Source: Bradyrhizobium sp. Arg816
Lineage (GTDB): Bacteria; Pseudomonadota; Alphaproteobacteria; Rhizobiales; Xanthobacteraceae
Direction of reading: 5' to 3'
NCBI RefSeq assembly: GCF_029989365.1
Contig: NZ_JAPRAQ010000017.1
Coordinates: 106,030 to 170,029 of the forward strand
DNA length: 64,000 nt
Of this stretch, positions 28,835 to 38,650 are shown piece after piece (positions within the stretch are counted from its first letter, which is position 1; each line of letters begins with the position of its first letter). The translations under genes and the position numbers were made by a program. Below the pieces are notes generated by a model, which saw only the letters and a program-made list of their open reading frames with translations, had not been told where the DNA came from and did no database searches.

Positions 28835-30052
28835 TTATGATTTCAGTGACGCGCGCCGGCTGCGCCTTTTGGTCATGAGACCATGCGGGAACACCGCGCA
28901 CAGCGTCGTGCCGGAGTGTCGCGGTGCAGGATCGGACCGGATCTCGAACGTGCCCCCAAGCTGCTTAAGTCTCGCTCTCATGGCGGGAATGCCGACACCG
29001 GGCGATATCGCACCGTTGCCACGTTTGGTGTGATCGACCGGAAAACCGCGCCCGTTGTCGCTGATCGTCAGATGGAAGTGCCCCTCGATCGCCTCGACGA
29101 CGATTCTGACCTCCGTCGCCTTCGCGTGGCGGAATATGTTCGTGAGCGCCTCCTGAATGACCCGCAGCACCGAGAGCTGGCTCGCGTAAGGTAGCTTATC
29201 GACGGCGGCGGGTATCCTCGTGCTCACCCGCAACGACGTACGTGCACCAAACCCCAAGGCATGCTGCTCGATCGTCGCCTTGAGTCCCCGGTCCGTCAGA
29301 TCCTGGGGGTGGAGCAGATAGGTCAGGGAGCGGATTTCCTTGAGTGCCGCGTCGATCGACGCGTCGATATCATCGCAAAGCCGCTCGACGCCGCGCGGGT
29401 TATCGAGGCAAGTGCGGACACGCATCACACCAAGACTGGCGGCAACCAGCTCCTGGCATGTCGAATCATGAAGCTCCGATGCGATCCGCTGGTGGATGTC
29501 CTCGCGGATGGACATCAGGCTGACGTCCCCGTGAAGGAAAGCAGCCTCTTCAGTCATACAGTCGAGACCCTCCTTGTGGAGTAACCGATGACCGCCAATC
29601 AACCGGGCCGCATTGCCGGCCATGGGATGGAGGATCGGAACAACGGTTGTCTCGACATCCCGCAGCAAGCCGCCGAGCATCAGACTGTGGTGGATTTTGG
29701 CCTCGGTTCCTTCCGCAAGACATCCCTTGAGGATTTCACAGAGACGCTCGGCGTCTTCCTTGGCAAGACATTCGAAGACGTCCAGCTCTCGGACCTCCTG
29801 CTGCGACATTCCAAGGAGAGCCTCGAAGGCCTGATTGATTGCCTCGTACACGAAGCGCCCGCCCCGTGAGGGGCGGACCGCAAAAAGGAGCTCTTCGGAG
29901 TGTGTCCAATATGAGCGATCGCCAATTGCGTCCGGGCCAATCAGGTGACCGTCGATAAAGGGACGCGTCGGCTCGCAAGCAGGAGTACTGTTTGGCTTCA
30001 CGGTACGCACCCAACTTTCCGGGTCGTTTTCGAGGTCGAACTCAACGCTCAA
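28835..30052 (-). CDS. PAS-containing HPK7-type sensor histidine kinase
   Basis: This 405-residue soluble kinase has a PAS-like domain (about residues 55-160), a HisKA_3 dimerisation domain with the phospho-accepting His195 in ASELHDSTCQ, and a C-terminal ATPase domain (NIFRHAKATEVRI, then SDNGRGFPVD). No membrane segment is seen, so it senses a cytoplasmic cue. The start is a TTG at 30052, well supported by AGAGGGGGAG eight bases upstream; the first good internal methionine would delete the PAS domain. The partner is the NarL-type regulator downstream. The HisKA and ATPase halves closely resemble the kinase at 61121-61858. Confidence 0.88.
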   Translation of the reverse strand: MSVEFDLENDPESWVRTVKPNSTPACEPTRPFIDGHLIGPDAIGDRSYWTHSEELLFAVRPSRGGRFVYEAINQAFEALLGMSQQEVRELDVFECLAKEDAERLCEILKGCLAEGTEAKIHHSLMLGGLLRDVETTVVPILHPMAGNAARLIGGHRLLHKEGLDCMTEEAAFLHGDVSLMSIREDIHQRIASELHDSTCQELVAASLGVMRVRTCLDNPRGVERLCDDIDASIDAALKEIRSLTYLLHPQDLTDRGLKATIEQHALGFGARTSLRVSTRIPAAVDKLPYASQLSVLRVIQEALTNIFRHAKATEVRIVVEAIEGHFHLTISDNGRGFPVDHTKRGNGAISPGVGIPAMRARLKQLGGTFEIRSDPAPRHSGTTLCAVFPHGLMTKRRSRRASLKS

Positions 30053-30515
30053 TCTCGAAGCTCCCCCTCTCCAGTCGTCCCAGCATCGATCACTGGACTA
30101 CAGGAAACGCCCTAGGGGAGAGACCGGATTATACGCTCGATCTTACCCTCAGCCAGCAGGTTGTATTGTCCGAAGACCAAAACCTCGCATAACTGACATG
30201 AATTCCGGCATATGACTATGCAGTTCGTGCCACGCAAATATGGCGACGACACCCAAGACGCGACGATACGGGACGCAGCGCACAAGTGGTGGGATTGTGA
30301 GCCATTTCGATTTCACGCACCCGTCCCTATCCTGAGATCGCTTTCTGCGCTGCAGGATGATGTTGAGCCGACCGAGCGGCGATGCAACTGCGCTGCGGTA
30401 CAACCGAAATGGCACAATCTCGCCGAAAATTTCGACCTTCGATGGAGCCGGCTTGCGATCGCCGAAATCAAGCGCAAAACTCGATGTGCCCTGAACGTGC
30501 CAACAGGAGGCTTGC
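30053..30515. other. Divergent intergenic region
   Basis: This 463-bp gap lies between the kinase (minus) and the porin (plus). A plus-strand ORF starting at 30212 runs into the porin gene and looks spurious. I see no clear operator or RNA element apart from the porin ribosome-binding site at its end. Confidence 0.5.
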
Positions 30516-32213
30516 GTGCGAACATTCCAAGCGCTTTGTGGCGTTGCATCAATCGCAATATTTGCCGGTCCGTCTTTGGCGCAGACACCCGTCAGTCAGG
30601 AGCAGAAACCTTCCATGGAAGAGTTGATGCGCCGCCTCGATGCGCTGCAAGCCCGCGCGACAGAAGGTGACAAGCTGATCAGCGCGCTGCGCCATCGCGT
30701 CGACGAACTCGAAACGCGCGATAAGCATTCGAAGTCCCAGGCCGCCACCGCACGTCGTGACGTTGTCGCGCCGACCGCCGGGCAAAAGCCGCCGGCGATT
30801 CCGGTTGCGTCGACTGAGCCGCGAATGACTGCGAATGCTGCGGTCCCGCCACAAGCCGCGGCGGCGCCCATTCCGGGCCTGCGTCCGCCCGAACCGATGG
30901 GCAGTCAGTTCGACGGCGAAGGCGAGGACGCGCTGCGTTCTGATCTCCCGGGTTTGTCCTTGCGCATCCCGGGTTCGCAGTCCGAGGTACGATTCTACGG
31001 TTTCGCGAACGTCCATGGCTACCACGACTTCAATGGCCGCAATCAGTCCGATGCGCCGACAGTGCAAACCATTCCGCTTTCCGGAAGCCCCGCCGACATC
31101 CAGGGAGGCGATACCGGATTGTCCGCCCGGTTCAGCCGCATCGGTATGGATACGCGCACGGCGACCGCCTGGGGCACTCTGGAAACCCGCTTGGAAGGCG
31201 ACTTCGGCGGGGGCACGGCAGCCTCACCCAATGCGGTCTTTCGGCTCCGTCAGGCCTGGGGCGAGGTCGGCAGCGAACAGTTTCGTGTCCTGGCCGGCTG
31301 GGCGAACAGCCTGTGGAACGAGGGCGTCTATGAAACCGTGAACTTCTCGACCAATCTCAACCAGTCATTCGTGCGCCAGGCGCAGGTTCGGGCGACCGCA
31401 ACATTGGCTCCGGGATTGACCGGGCACGTTTCGATCGAGATGCCGGATACGCAGTACACGTCCGCGGCAGGCGTATTCACGCAGATCAGCACCCCGGCTG
31501 GCTTTGGTGGATTGAGTCCGTCATTTGCCTCCGTGCCCGATCTACTCGGCCGGCTCGAATACCGGAACGATGGCCTGGGCCTCGACCTGCGCGGCCTGCT
31601 GCGCGATCTCACCATCCGCACGGCTGGTACGGCGGCGGCGCCGCCAGCGGTCGAGCGCAACACCGCCGGTTGGGGTGTCGCAGGTAGCGGTCGCTTCCCA
31701 ATGCGATGGCTGTCACCAGCTTTCGGTCCGGACGAGTTGGTTGGCATGGCCTATTACGGCCAAGGCATCGGGCGCTATTTCGGCGGCAATACCTTCGGCC
31801 AGGATGCGCTGTCCAACATCGGCCTGCCCGGCGTTGTCGATCCCAGCCTCGACGCCCTGCCGACCTATGGCGCGAGCGCAGGCTACCGCCGCTTCTGGGC
31901 ACCGCAATGGCGCAGCAATTTCGTCTACTCCTACGCATGGCAGCAATATCCGTCCTATGCGCAATTGTTCGTGCCGGGATCTGCCTCGGCGACGTCGTTG
32001 AACAGCACCATGCAGCAGGGGATCGTCAATTTGATCTGGAGCCCGTTCGCCGAGCTTCGTGGCAACAGCGTCGGGACCGGATGGCTCGACGTCGGTCTTG
32101 AATATGTCTACTCCCATCGGGACGTGTACGGCGGCACCGCAGCAACAGCCCCGGTCAGCACCGGCTCTGGTACCGCCAATCGCATCCTTGGCTCGGCCAC
32201 TGTGCGGTTCTGA
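30516..32213 (+). CDS. DcaP-like trimeric outer-membrane porin
   Basis: This 565-residue outer-membrane protein has a signal peptide ending at SLAQ, a short N-terminal coiled coil (about residues 34-69) and a Pro/Ala linker. A beta-barrel begins near SEVRFYGFANVHGYHDF and ends in SATVRF with a terminal Phe. The N-terminal coiled coil plus barrel and the DTGLSARFSRIGMDTRT segment are typical of DcaP-type porins, which take up dicarboxylates and other organic acids. The start is a GTG preceded by ACAGGAGG six bases upstream. It lies ahead of the AbgT, glutaminase and SLC13-type permease genes, consistent with uptake of acidic compounds (inference). Confidence 0.85.
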   Translation: MRTFQALCGVASIAIFAGPSLAQTPVSQEQKPSMEELMRRLDALQARATEGDKLISALRHRVDELETRDKHSKSQAATARRDVVAPTAGQKPPAIPVASTEPRMTANAAVPPQAAAAPIPGLRPPEPMGSQFDGEGEDALRSDLPGLSLRIPGSQSEVRFYGFANVHGYHDFNGRNQSDAPTVQTIPLSGSPADIQGGDTGLSARFSRIGMDTRTATAWGTLETRLEGDFGGGTAASPNAVFRLRQAWGEVGSEQFRVLAGWANSLWNEGVYETVNFSTNLNQSFVRQAQVRATATLAPGLTGHVSIEMPDTQYTSAAGVFTQISTPAGFGGLSPSFASVPDLLGRLEYRNDGLGLDLRGLLRDLTIRTAGTAAAPPAVERNTAGWGVAGSGRFPMRWLSPAFGPDELVGMAYYGQGIGRYFGGNTFGQDALSNIGLPGVVDPSLDALPTYGASAGYRRFWAPQWRSNFVYSYAWQQYPSYAQLFVPGSASATSLNSTMQQGIVNLIWSPFAELRGNSVGTGWLDVGLEYVYSHRDVYGGTAATAPVSTGSGTANRILGSATVRF

Positions 32214-32299
32214 AGACAGCCTTGTTGCTTCGCAGGCAGACATGGAAGCCTTGCTGACACAGACGTTCGTTCGGGTCGGTAATTGCCCCGGAACAATCT

Positions 32300-32336
32300 A
32301 GGCGCATTCGGTATTCAGCCGGATTTTGATGCGCCT
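32300..32336 (+). terminator. Hairpin downstream of the porin
   Basis: Eight-base arms AGGCGCAT and ATGCGCCT enclose a smaller CGG/CCG stem and are followed by TATTGATT. It is a plausible terminator about 90 bases after the porin stop. The rest of 32214-32624 holds no gene I can support. Confidence 0.5.
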
Positions 32337-32624
32337 TATTGATTGTTCGTAAGGCAGCGTGTGAACGGACAGATCGCGAAAGGATGAGCGATCCTCTCCC
32401 GAGAGGCCACCGTGTCTCCATGGTCCTTTCAGATCGTCGCCGCACTCGCGGCGATGACGCTGGCATCTTCGTCAGAGGAGTAGCGGGGTCGTCGCGTTGA
32501 TTACGAGATCAGCGGTTTCGAGCGCGCATTGGCGTCCGATCCCTCCTCGCTGTTCTCATGGCATGGATCATCATGGCACCAGCGCTGCTCCAGCCGTCGC
32601 TAATGGAGCGGGAGGATTTCCGAC

Positions 32625-34190
32625 ATGAGCGCGCGCAGTGACGCCACGAACACGCCGCCATCGAAGACGATGACGCAAAGAGCCCTCGACACTGTCGAAC
32701 GTGTCGGAAACAGCGTCCCGCACCCGGTCGTGATATTTCTGATCCTCATCGCCATCGTGTTGGTGCTGTCTCACTTGCTCTACATGTTGGGGGCAAGCGT
32801 CACCTATCAGGCCATCAATCCGGATACTCACAAGATCGAGACCGCGACCTCTGCCGCCAATAGCCTGCTGACGGCGGATGGAATTCGTCATATTTACACC
32901 CGGCTCGTGCCAAACCTCATGGGTTTCACCGCGGTTGGGCTGTTGATCGTCGCCATGATGGGCGTCGGCGTCGCCGAGGAAGCCGGCCTGGTCAACGCGT
33001 TGATCAGAAAACTCGTGGCCGTCTCTCCGAGCTGGGCACTCGTTTACATCGTCGCGTTCGTCGGCATCTTGTCCAGCATCGCCGCAGACGCCGGCTATGT
33101 GGTGTTGATCCCGTTGGCCGGCGCCGCCTTCTTGAGCGTTGGCCGGCATCCTCTCGCCGGGCTCGCTGTGGGATTTGCCGCAGTCGCCGGTGCATTCACC
33201 GTGAACATGATCATCAAGCCGCTTGATGCCGTTCTGACGGAAATCACCAACGACGCAATCCACATGGTCAATCCCACCACGTCGCTGGATCTGACCGCCA
33301 ACGTCTCGTTCTCGATCGCCTCCGTTGTTGTCCTGACCATCGTCATCGCGCTCATCAACAACCGTATCATCGAGCCACGGCTGGCCGCTTACCAGGCCGA
33401 GAAGACCGCCAACACTCAGCCGGAGGCGAACGGAGGGCAGCTTTCCGCCGACGAGTCGCGTGGGCTGAGGTACAGCGGCTTTGCTCTGCTCGGGGTCGTG
33501 ATCCTCTTCCTTCTGTTGACGGTTCCGTCGGGCGCGCCCCTGCGCAATCCGACGACGGGCGTCCTGATCGGCAACTCACCATTCATGAACGGCCTGATCG
33601 GGGTCATCATGGTGCTGTTCCTTGCAACCGGGATCGCATACGGCATCGGCGCGCGAACGGTGAATAGCTCCACGGCCGTCATCGGGGCCATGACCAAGGC
33701 GGTGGCTTCGCTGAGCGGCACCATCCTCCTCTTCGTCGTCATCAGCCAGTTCGTCGATTACTTCAACTATAGCAACATTCCAACGTTGATGGCCTTGACG
33801 ATGGCCGATGTCTTGAAGAGCGCGAATATCGGCACGCTGTGGCTGCTGGTTGGCTTCATCATTGTCGTCATGATCCTGGACTTCGTGTTCACGCCGGCGA
33901 TCGCCAAATGGGCCATCTTCGCGCCGGTCTTCGTACCGGTGTTCGTGCAGCTTAACGTCGATCCCGCAGCCGTCCTGGCCGCCTACCGCGTCGGCGACTC
34001 GCCGATCAACGCGATTACCCCCCTCAATGCCTACTTTGCCATGGTGGTCGGATTTGCCCAGATTTACGACAAGAAAGCGGGCGTCGGGACGGTTGTCGCG
34101 CTGATGTTGCCGTACACTCTCTGGATGGCCATCATTTGGACCGTGCTGTTCGTTGCGTGGTACCTGCTGGGCTTGCCTTGGGGATTGTGA
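32625..34190 (+). CDS. abgT: AbgT-family transporter
   Basis: This 521-residue polytopic inner-membrane protein belongs to the AbgT family: it starts TVERVGNSVPHPVVIFLILIA and has VGVAEEAGLVNALIRKLV, AADAGYVVLIPL and PINAITPLNAYFAMVVGFAQ. Members import p-aminobenzoyl-glutamate or export sulfonamides using the proton gradient. Which applies here is not known. GGGAGGATT precedes the ATG. The next genes are a glutaminase, an MFS exporter and an M20 dipeptidase, so a role in uptake and breakdown of glutamyl compounds is reasonable but inferred. An inverted repeat after the stop may end transcription. Confidence 0.9.
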   Translation: MSARSDATNTPPSKTMTQRALDTVERVGNSVPHPVVIFLILIAIVLVLSHLLYMLGASVTYQAINPDTHKIETATSAANSLLTADGIRHIYTRLVPNLMGFTAVGLLIVAMMGVGVAEEAGLVNALIRKLVAVSPSWALVYIVAFVGILSSIAADAGYVVLIPLAGAAFLSVGRHPLAGLAVGFAAVAGAFTVNMIIKPLDAVLTEITNDAIHMVNPTTSLDLTANVSFSIASVVVLTIVIALINNRIIEPRLAAYQAEKTANTQPEANGGQLSADESRGLRYSGFALLGVVILFLLLTVPSGAPLRNPTTGVLIGNSPFMNGLIGVIMVLFLATGIAYGIGARTVNSSTAVIGAMTKAVASLSGTILLFVVISQFVDYFNYSNIPTLMALTMADVLKSANIGTLWLLVGFIIVVMILDFVFTPAIAKWAIFAPVFVPVFVQLNVDPAAVLAAYRVGDSPINAITPLNAYFAMVVGFAQIYDKKAGVGTVVALMLPYTLWMAIIWTVLFVAWYLLGLPWGL

Positions 34191-34206
34191 GGCGCAAGGC
34201 AGCCTA

Positions 34207-34234
34207 ACCCGGAAAAACCCCGAGATGTCCGGGT
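34207..34234 (+). terminator. Hairpin after abgT
   Basis: ACCCGGA and TCCGGGT form a seven-base stem around a 14-base A/C-rich loop, 16 bases after the abgT stop. No T-run follows. It could be a weak or factor-dependent terminator separating abgT from the glutaminase gene. Confidence 0.45.
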
Positions 34235-34321
34235 AAATGGCCTGATTGTTCAACAAGGAAAACCAACGTTAGATGGCGGTCCGTTGGACCTCGTTAAAGG
34301 CAGTGAACGAAAACGGCGAGT

Positions 34322-34358
34322 GAGGAGGGTTTGACCCGACACATGTCGGGGCTCCCTC
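34322..34358 (+). promoter_or_regulatory. Structured leader upstream of glutaminase
   Basis: An inner stem CCCGAC/GTCGGG with loop ACAT lies inside a weaker outer pairing of GAGGAG with CTCCCTC. It ends about 33 bases before the glutaminase ATG, close to the ribosome-binding sequence GGAGG at 34374. It might be an attenuator or a protein site; it matches no riboswitch class I know. Confidence 0.3.
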
Positions 34359-34391
34359 GGTGCTTCTCATTATGGAGGCTTGGAACGCGCA

Positions 34392-35390
34392 ATGAATGCG
34401 AACGCCGATGCCGAGAACAACTATTCCTATGTATCAACCGGGCACCTGCCGGCCGAAGCCGAAGTCATCTCGCTGATCGACGAGGTGTACGCGCGCTACA
34501 AATCAAATACGGACGGCAAGAACTCTCAAGTTTATCCCGCGCTCGCCGAAGTGCCGAGCGACCTGTTCGGCGTTTGCGTGGTCGGCACCAACGGCGCGGT
34601 ATACGCCGTAGGGGCGGCCGAATACGAATTCTCCATCATGAGCGTTTCCAAGCCGTTCATCTTTGCATTGGCCTGTCAGGCCCTGGGGCCCGAGCAGGCA
34701 CGCCAAAGGCTTGGAGCGAATGCGACCGGCCTTCCGTTCAACTCGCTCGCCGCCGTCGAACGAAGTCCCGATGGCAGGACAAATCCGATGGTGAATGCGG
34801 GCGCGATTGCAACGACAAGCCTCGTACCGGGAACGACGGTTGATGCGAAATGGAAGTTCATCTACGACGGATTAACACAGTTCGCCGGCCGCCCGCTTGC
34901 GCTTAACGACGAGGTTTATGCCTCGGCGACGGAGACCAACTTCCGAAACCAGAGCATCGCCCGCCTGCTCCAGAGTTTCGAACGGATTTACTGCGATCCG
35001 GCTGAGGCGACCGATCTTTACACCAGACAATGCGCGCTGAATGTGAGTGCCAAGGATCTGGCGGTAATGGGTGCGACTTTAGCGGACGGTGGCGTGAACC
35101 CCATCACGAAAGTGCGCGTGGTCGATCCGTCGGTCTGCCACTACGCACTGGCCGTCATGACTACTGCCGGAATGTACGAGACATCAGGCGATTGGCTTTA
35201 CGATGTCGGGCTCCCCGGCAAGAGCGGCATCGGCGGCGGGATCGTCACGGTCTCCCCGGGAAAGGGCGGTCTGGGGACTTTTGCGCCGCCGCTCGACAGC
35301 GCCGGAAACAGCGTCAAGGGACAGCTTGTAGCGAAGTATCTGTCGCAGCGGCTGGGCATGGATTTATTCATGTCCAACCCGGAAGCGTAG
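34392..35390 (+). CDS. glsA: Glutaminase A
   Basis: This 332-residue enzyme hydrolyses glutamine to glutamate and ammonia. It belongs to the serine-dependent, beta-lactamase-fold glutaminases. The catalytic SxxK motif is SVSK at residues 84-87, followed by the conserved NPMVNAGAI and a late GKSGIGGGIV. The length is close to the usual 305-330. ATG 34392 is chosen; an in-frame TTG at 34380 is too close to GGAGG to be preferred. It is followed after 72 bp by an MFS gene. Bacterial glutaminases release ammonia and can support acid resistance as well as glutamine use. Confidence 0.93.
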   Translation: MNANADAENNYSYVSTGHLPAEAEVISLIDEVYARYKSNTDGKNSQVYPALAEVPSDLFGVCVVGTNGAVYAVGAAEYEFSIMSVSKPFIFALACQALGPEQARQRLGANATGLPFNSLAAVERSPDGRTNPMVNAGAIATTSLVPGTTVDAKWKFIYDGLTQFAGRPLALNDEVYASATETNFRNQSIARLLQSFERIYCDPAEATDLYTRQCALNVSAKDLAVMGATLADGGVNPITKVRVVDPSVCHYALAVMTTAGMYETSGDWLYDVGLPGKSGIGGGIVTVSPGKGGLGTFAPPLDSAGNSVKGQLVAKYLSQRLGMDLFMSNPEA

Positions 35391-35462
35391 GTTTGCAATT
35401 TTCGGAGATTCAGCCCGCACCGACTTTGGCCGGACTTCAGAAGGAATGACAGGGGACACGCC

Positions 35463-37112
35463 ATGACGATGGCATCTGCGACGACGGTTCACTCCGTTGA
35501 AGAAGAGAATGCATCCTGGGTGCCGATGATCACCATCGCCCTCGGCCAGATGATCATGTCGTTCAACGTCGCCTCCTTGCCAGTTGCGCTGGGAGGGATG
35601 GTCAACAGTTTTGGCGTTCCGCCCACGACTGTCGCCACCGGTATCGTGGCTTATTCGATGCTTGTTGCCGGCTTCGTCATGCTCGGTGCGAAGCTGACAC
35701 AGCGCTACGGGGCGACGCACGTATTCCGCGTTGCCGTTGCCGTGTTCGGCGCCGCGCAGGTATTGATGACGTTCAGTCCAAACGCGGATCTCATGATTAC
35801 TGCGCAGTCCTTGTCCGGCGCGGCTGGTGCGGTGATCGTACCGTCGTTGGTCGCGCTTATCGCGGAAAACTACAAGGGGCGGCAACAGGCAACGGCCGTT
35901 GGCGCATTGGGTTCCGCGCGCGCCGCTGCGGGCGTTCTGGCGTTTGTCATCGGCGGTACTCTAGGCACATTCATCGGATGGCGCCCTGCGTTCGGGATTC
36001 TGATCGCCGTGTCGGCTGTGGTTTTCCTTTTGAGCTTTCGTCTCAAGCCCGATGAGGCGCGTCCGGAGGTCCGGATCGATTTCGTAGGTGTCATTCTCGC
36101 TGCCGCAGCCATCATTCTGATCAGCTTCGGTTTCAACAACCTCAATCGGTGGGGGCTGGGATTGGCGGGGCCCAATGCGCCATTCGACCTCTTTGGCGTA
36201 TCTCCCGCCCCGATCATGATCGTGGTGGGTATCGTGCTCGGTCAGGGCTTTCTGAGTTGGACCCACAGACAGCAGGCTGCAGGGAAGACGCCGCTTCTTG
36301 CGCTCGAGGTGATCGACTCCCCGCAGGAGCGGGCGGCGGTGTATGCGATGTTTGCTGTCGTAGCGCTGGAAGCGATGCTCAATTTCTCGGTTCCATTATA
36401 CATCCAGATCGTGCAGGGGCGCACGCCGCTGGCGACAACAATCGCCATGATGCCCTTCAACCTCACCGTCTTCTTCGCGGCGATGCTGATCGTGCGGTTC
36501 TATGGTCGGTTCACGCCGAGGCAGATCGGACGCTATGGCTTCATACTCTGCACGGTGGCGCTCCTTTGGCTCGCCTTTGTCGTGAGGAATGATTGGAGCG
36601 CCGTCCCGGTTCTCCTTGGGCTGGTGATTTTCGGCATTGGACAGGGATCGCTGGTCACACTGTTGTTCAACGTGCTGGTCACGGCTTCGCCGAAAGAACT
36701 CGCGGGCGACGTCGGCTCGCTGCGCGGCACGACCAACAATCTCGCCGCGGCCGTCGGCACAGCGGTGGCCGGGGCACTCCTCGTCGGCCTGTTAAGCGCG
36801 GCTGTTTTGCGGACCGTCGCCGAAAATCCAAAATTGCCGCCTGAGATACAGGCGCAGCTGGACCTGGATAACATCACCTTCATCAGCAATGACCGGCTGC
36901 AGAGCGTGATGGAGCAAACCACGGCCTCTCCGGCTCAAGTGGCGGAAGCGGTGCGCGTCAACACTGTCGTGCGATTACGCGCTTTGAAAATTGGCCTCAT
37001 CATCATGGCTGGCGTTGCCTTGCTTGCGATTTTCCCGGCAGGAAAGCTCCCCAACTTCCTGCCAGGCGAAATTCCCGACCCGGCGCCGCGTAAGCGCGGA
37101 AGGAACGAATAG
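35463..37112 (+). CDS. MFS transporter, DHA2/EmrB-like
   Basis: This 549-residue protein has about 14 hydrophobic segments, as in the DHA2 family of drug:proton antiporters. Signature pieces are GALGSARAAAGVLAFVIGGTLG in the fifth helix (antiporter motif C-like region) and GWRPAFGILIAVSAV. The C-terminal cytoplasmic extension ends in PAPRKRGRNE. Such proteins export toxic compounds or amino-acid-like metabolites; the substrate is unknown. AGGGGACACGCC precedes the ATG. It lies between glutaminase and an M20 dipeptidase in one direction, so it may export or import a compound handled by them. Confidence 0.85.
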   Translation: MTMASATTVHSVEEENASWVPMITIALGQMIMSFNVASLPVALGGMVNSFGVPPTTVATGIVAYSMLVAGFVMLGAKLTQRYGATHVFRVAVAVFGAAQVLMTFSPNADLMITAQSLSGAAGAVIVPSLVALIAENYKGRQQATAVGALGSARAAAGVLAFVIGGTLGTFIGWRPAFGILIAVSAVVFLLSFRLKPDEARPEVRIDFVGVILAAAAIILISFGFNNLNRWGLGLAGPNAPFDLFGVSPAPIMIVVGIVLGQGFLSWTHRQQAAGKTPLLALEVIDSPQERAAVYAMFAVVALEAMLNFSVPLYIQIVQGRTPLATTIAMMPFNLTVFFAAMLIVRFYGRFTPRQIGRYGFILCTVALLWLAFVVRNDWSAVPVLLGLVIFGIGQGSLVTLLFNVLVTASPKELAGDVGSLRGTTNNLAAAVGTAVAGALLVGLLSAAVLRTVAENPKLPPEIQAQLDLDNITFISNDRLQSVMEQTTASPAQVAEAVRVNTVVRLRALKIGLIIMAGVALLAIFPAGKLPNFLPGEIPDPAPRKRGRNE

Positions 37113-37213
37113 CAATCGTAACCTCGCGGCAAGGAACAGCCTTTGCGACAACGGACGATGTGGCGATCGCGCGCGTACTGACCAACGGCTCAGACGATCC
37201 TCCGGAGGGCTCC

Positions 37214-38596
37214 ATGACCAAGCTCGATGATGTCCTGTCCAACGTCGACGCAAATCTCGATGCGGCTCTCGAGCGTCTGTTCGCGATCCTGCGCATCAAG
37301 TCGATTTCGACCGATCCGGCTTACAAGGCCGAATGTATGGCCAATGCCGAATGGCACGTGGCCGACCTCAAGAGCATTGGCTTCGACGCCTCGGTGCGCC
37401 CGACACCGGGGCACCCGATGGTCGTGGCGCATGACCGCAACGTGCCCGGCCCCTCGGCGCTGTTCTACGGCCATTACGATGTGCAGCCGGTCGATCCTCT
37501 CGAGCTCTGGGATCGCGATCCCTTTGACCCGTCTATCCAGACGATGCCCGATGGCGCGAAGATCATCACTGGCCGCGGCTCCGCCGACGACAAAGGCCAA
37601 CTCATGGCCTTTGTCGAGGCCTGCCGCGCCTGGAAGGCGGTCACCGGCAAACTGCCGATTCCGGTTTCGATCCTGCTGGAGGGCGAAGAGGAATCCGGTG
37701 GCGTGAACCTGCCGGGCTTTCTCGATGCCCATGCCGCAGAGCTGCGCGCAGATATCGGCCTGATCTGCGACACTAACATGTGGGACCATGAGACGCCGGC
37801 GATCCAGACCATGCTGCGCGGACTCTGCGGTGAAGAGGTCATCATACACGCCGCCGACCGCGACCTGCACTCGGGCTTCTATGGTTCGGCCGCGGCCAAT
37901 CCGAACCGCATCCTCGCCCGCATCCTCTCTGACCTGCACGACGACAACGGACGCGTCACGCTGCGCGGCTTCTATGACGGCGTACCGGAACTTCCCAAGG
38001 CGCTGCGCGAGCAATGGGACAGCCTGAACTTCAGCGCAAAGTCCTTCCTCGGCGCCATCGGGCTTTCGATTCCCGCCGGCGAGAAGGGCCGCGACGCGCT
38101 GGAGATGGTCTGGTCGCGCCCGACCTGCGAAATCAACGGCATGGGCGGCGGCTACCAGGGGGCCGGATTCAAGACCGTGATTCCCGCCATGGCATCGGCA
38201 AAGGTGTCTTTCCGTCTGGTTTTCGATCAGGACCCCCATGCCATCCGCAAAGCCTTCCGGGAGCATGTGCATGCACGCGTCCCGGCCGATTGCCGTGTGG
38301 AATTCCTGGAGCATGGCGCGGGTCAGGCGATCCGCTTCCCGATCGAGGCGCCGGCCTTCGGCAAGGCGCGCGACGCACTGACGGCCGAATGGGGCAAGCC
38401 CGCAGTCTTCATCGGCGGTGGCGGCTCCATTCCCGTGACCCATCAGCTCAAACAATCGCTGGGCATGGACGTGGTGCTTGCGGGCTTCGGCCTCGAGGAT
38501 GACCGCATCCACAGCCCGAACGAGAAGTACAATCTCAAGAGCTTCCATAAGGGCATCCGCTCCTGGGCACGTATTCTGGAAGCGCTGTCGCGGTAG
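37214..38596 (+). CDS. M20-family dipeptidase
   Basis: This 460-residue zinc-dependent peptidase has the M20 metal-binding motifs: FYGHYDVQP (His87, with catalytic Asp89), GRGSADDKGQ (bridging Asp near 125) and LEGEEESGG (catalytic Glu and ligand). Further ligands lie in DRDLHSG and near the C-terminal HSPNEKYN. It resembles CNDP/carnosinase-type dipeptidases rather than AbgB. It would hydrolyse dipeptides in the cytoplasm. ATG 37214 is favoured because CGGAGGG lies six bases upstream; the frame is open 54 bp further. Its neighbours suggest salvage of glutamyl or similar dipeptides (inference). Confidence 0.9.
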   Translation: MTKLDDVLSNVDANLDAALERLFAILRIKSISTDPAYKAECMANAEWHVADLKSIGFDASVRPTPGHPMVVAHDRNVPGPSALFYGHYDVQPVDPLELWDRDPFDPSIQTMPDGAKIITGRGSADDKGQLMAFVEACRAWKAVTGKLPIPVSILLEGEEESGGVNLPGFLDAHAAELRADIGLICDTNMWDHETPAIQTMLRGLCGEEVIIHAADRDLHSGFYGSAAANPNRILARILSDLHDDNGRVTLRGFYDGVPELPKALREQWDSLNFSAKSFLGAIGLSIPAGEKGRDALEMVWSRPTCEINGMGGGYQGAGFKTVIPAMASAKVSFRLVFDQDPHAIRKAFREHVHARVPADCRVEFLEHGAGQAIRFPIEAPAFGKARDALTAEWGKPAVFIGGGGSIPVTHQLKQSLGMDVVLAGFGLEDDRIHSPNEKYNLKSFHKGIRSWARILEALSR

Positions 38597-38650
38597 AGCG
38601 GCACGGGCAAGCAGCGCTGGCTCCGGGCCAGACCGCCCTCGCGAGGTGCG

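Noticed and set aside
30212..30670. 152-codon ORF ahead of the porin
   Set aside because: It runs into the porin coding sequence in another frame and lacks a ribosome-binding site, whereas the porin has ACAGGAGG.
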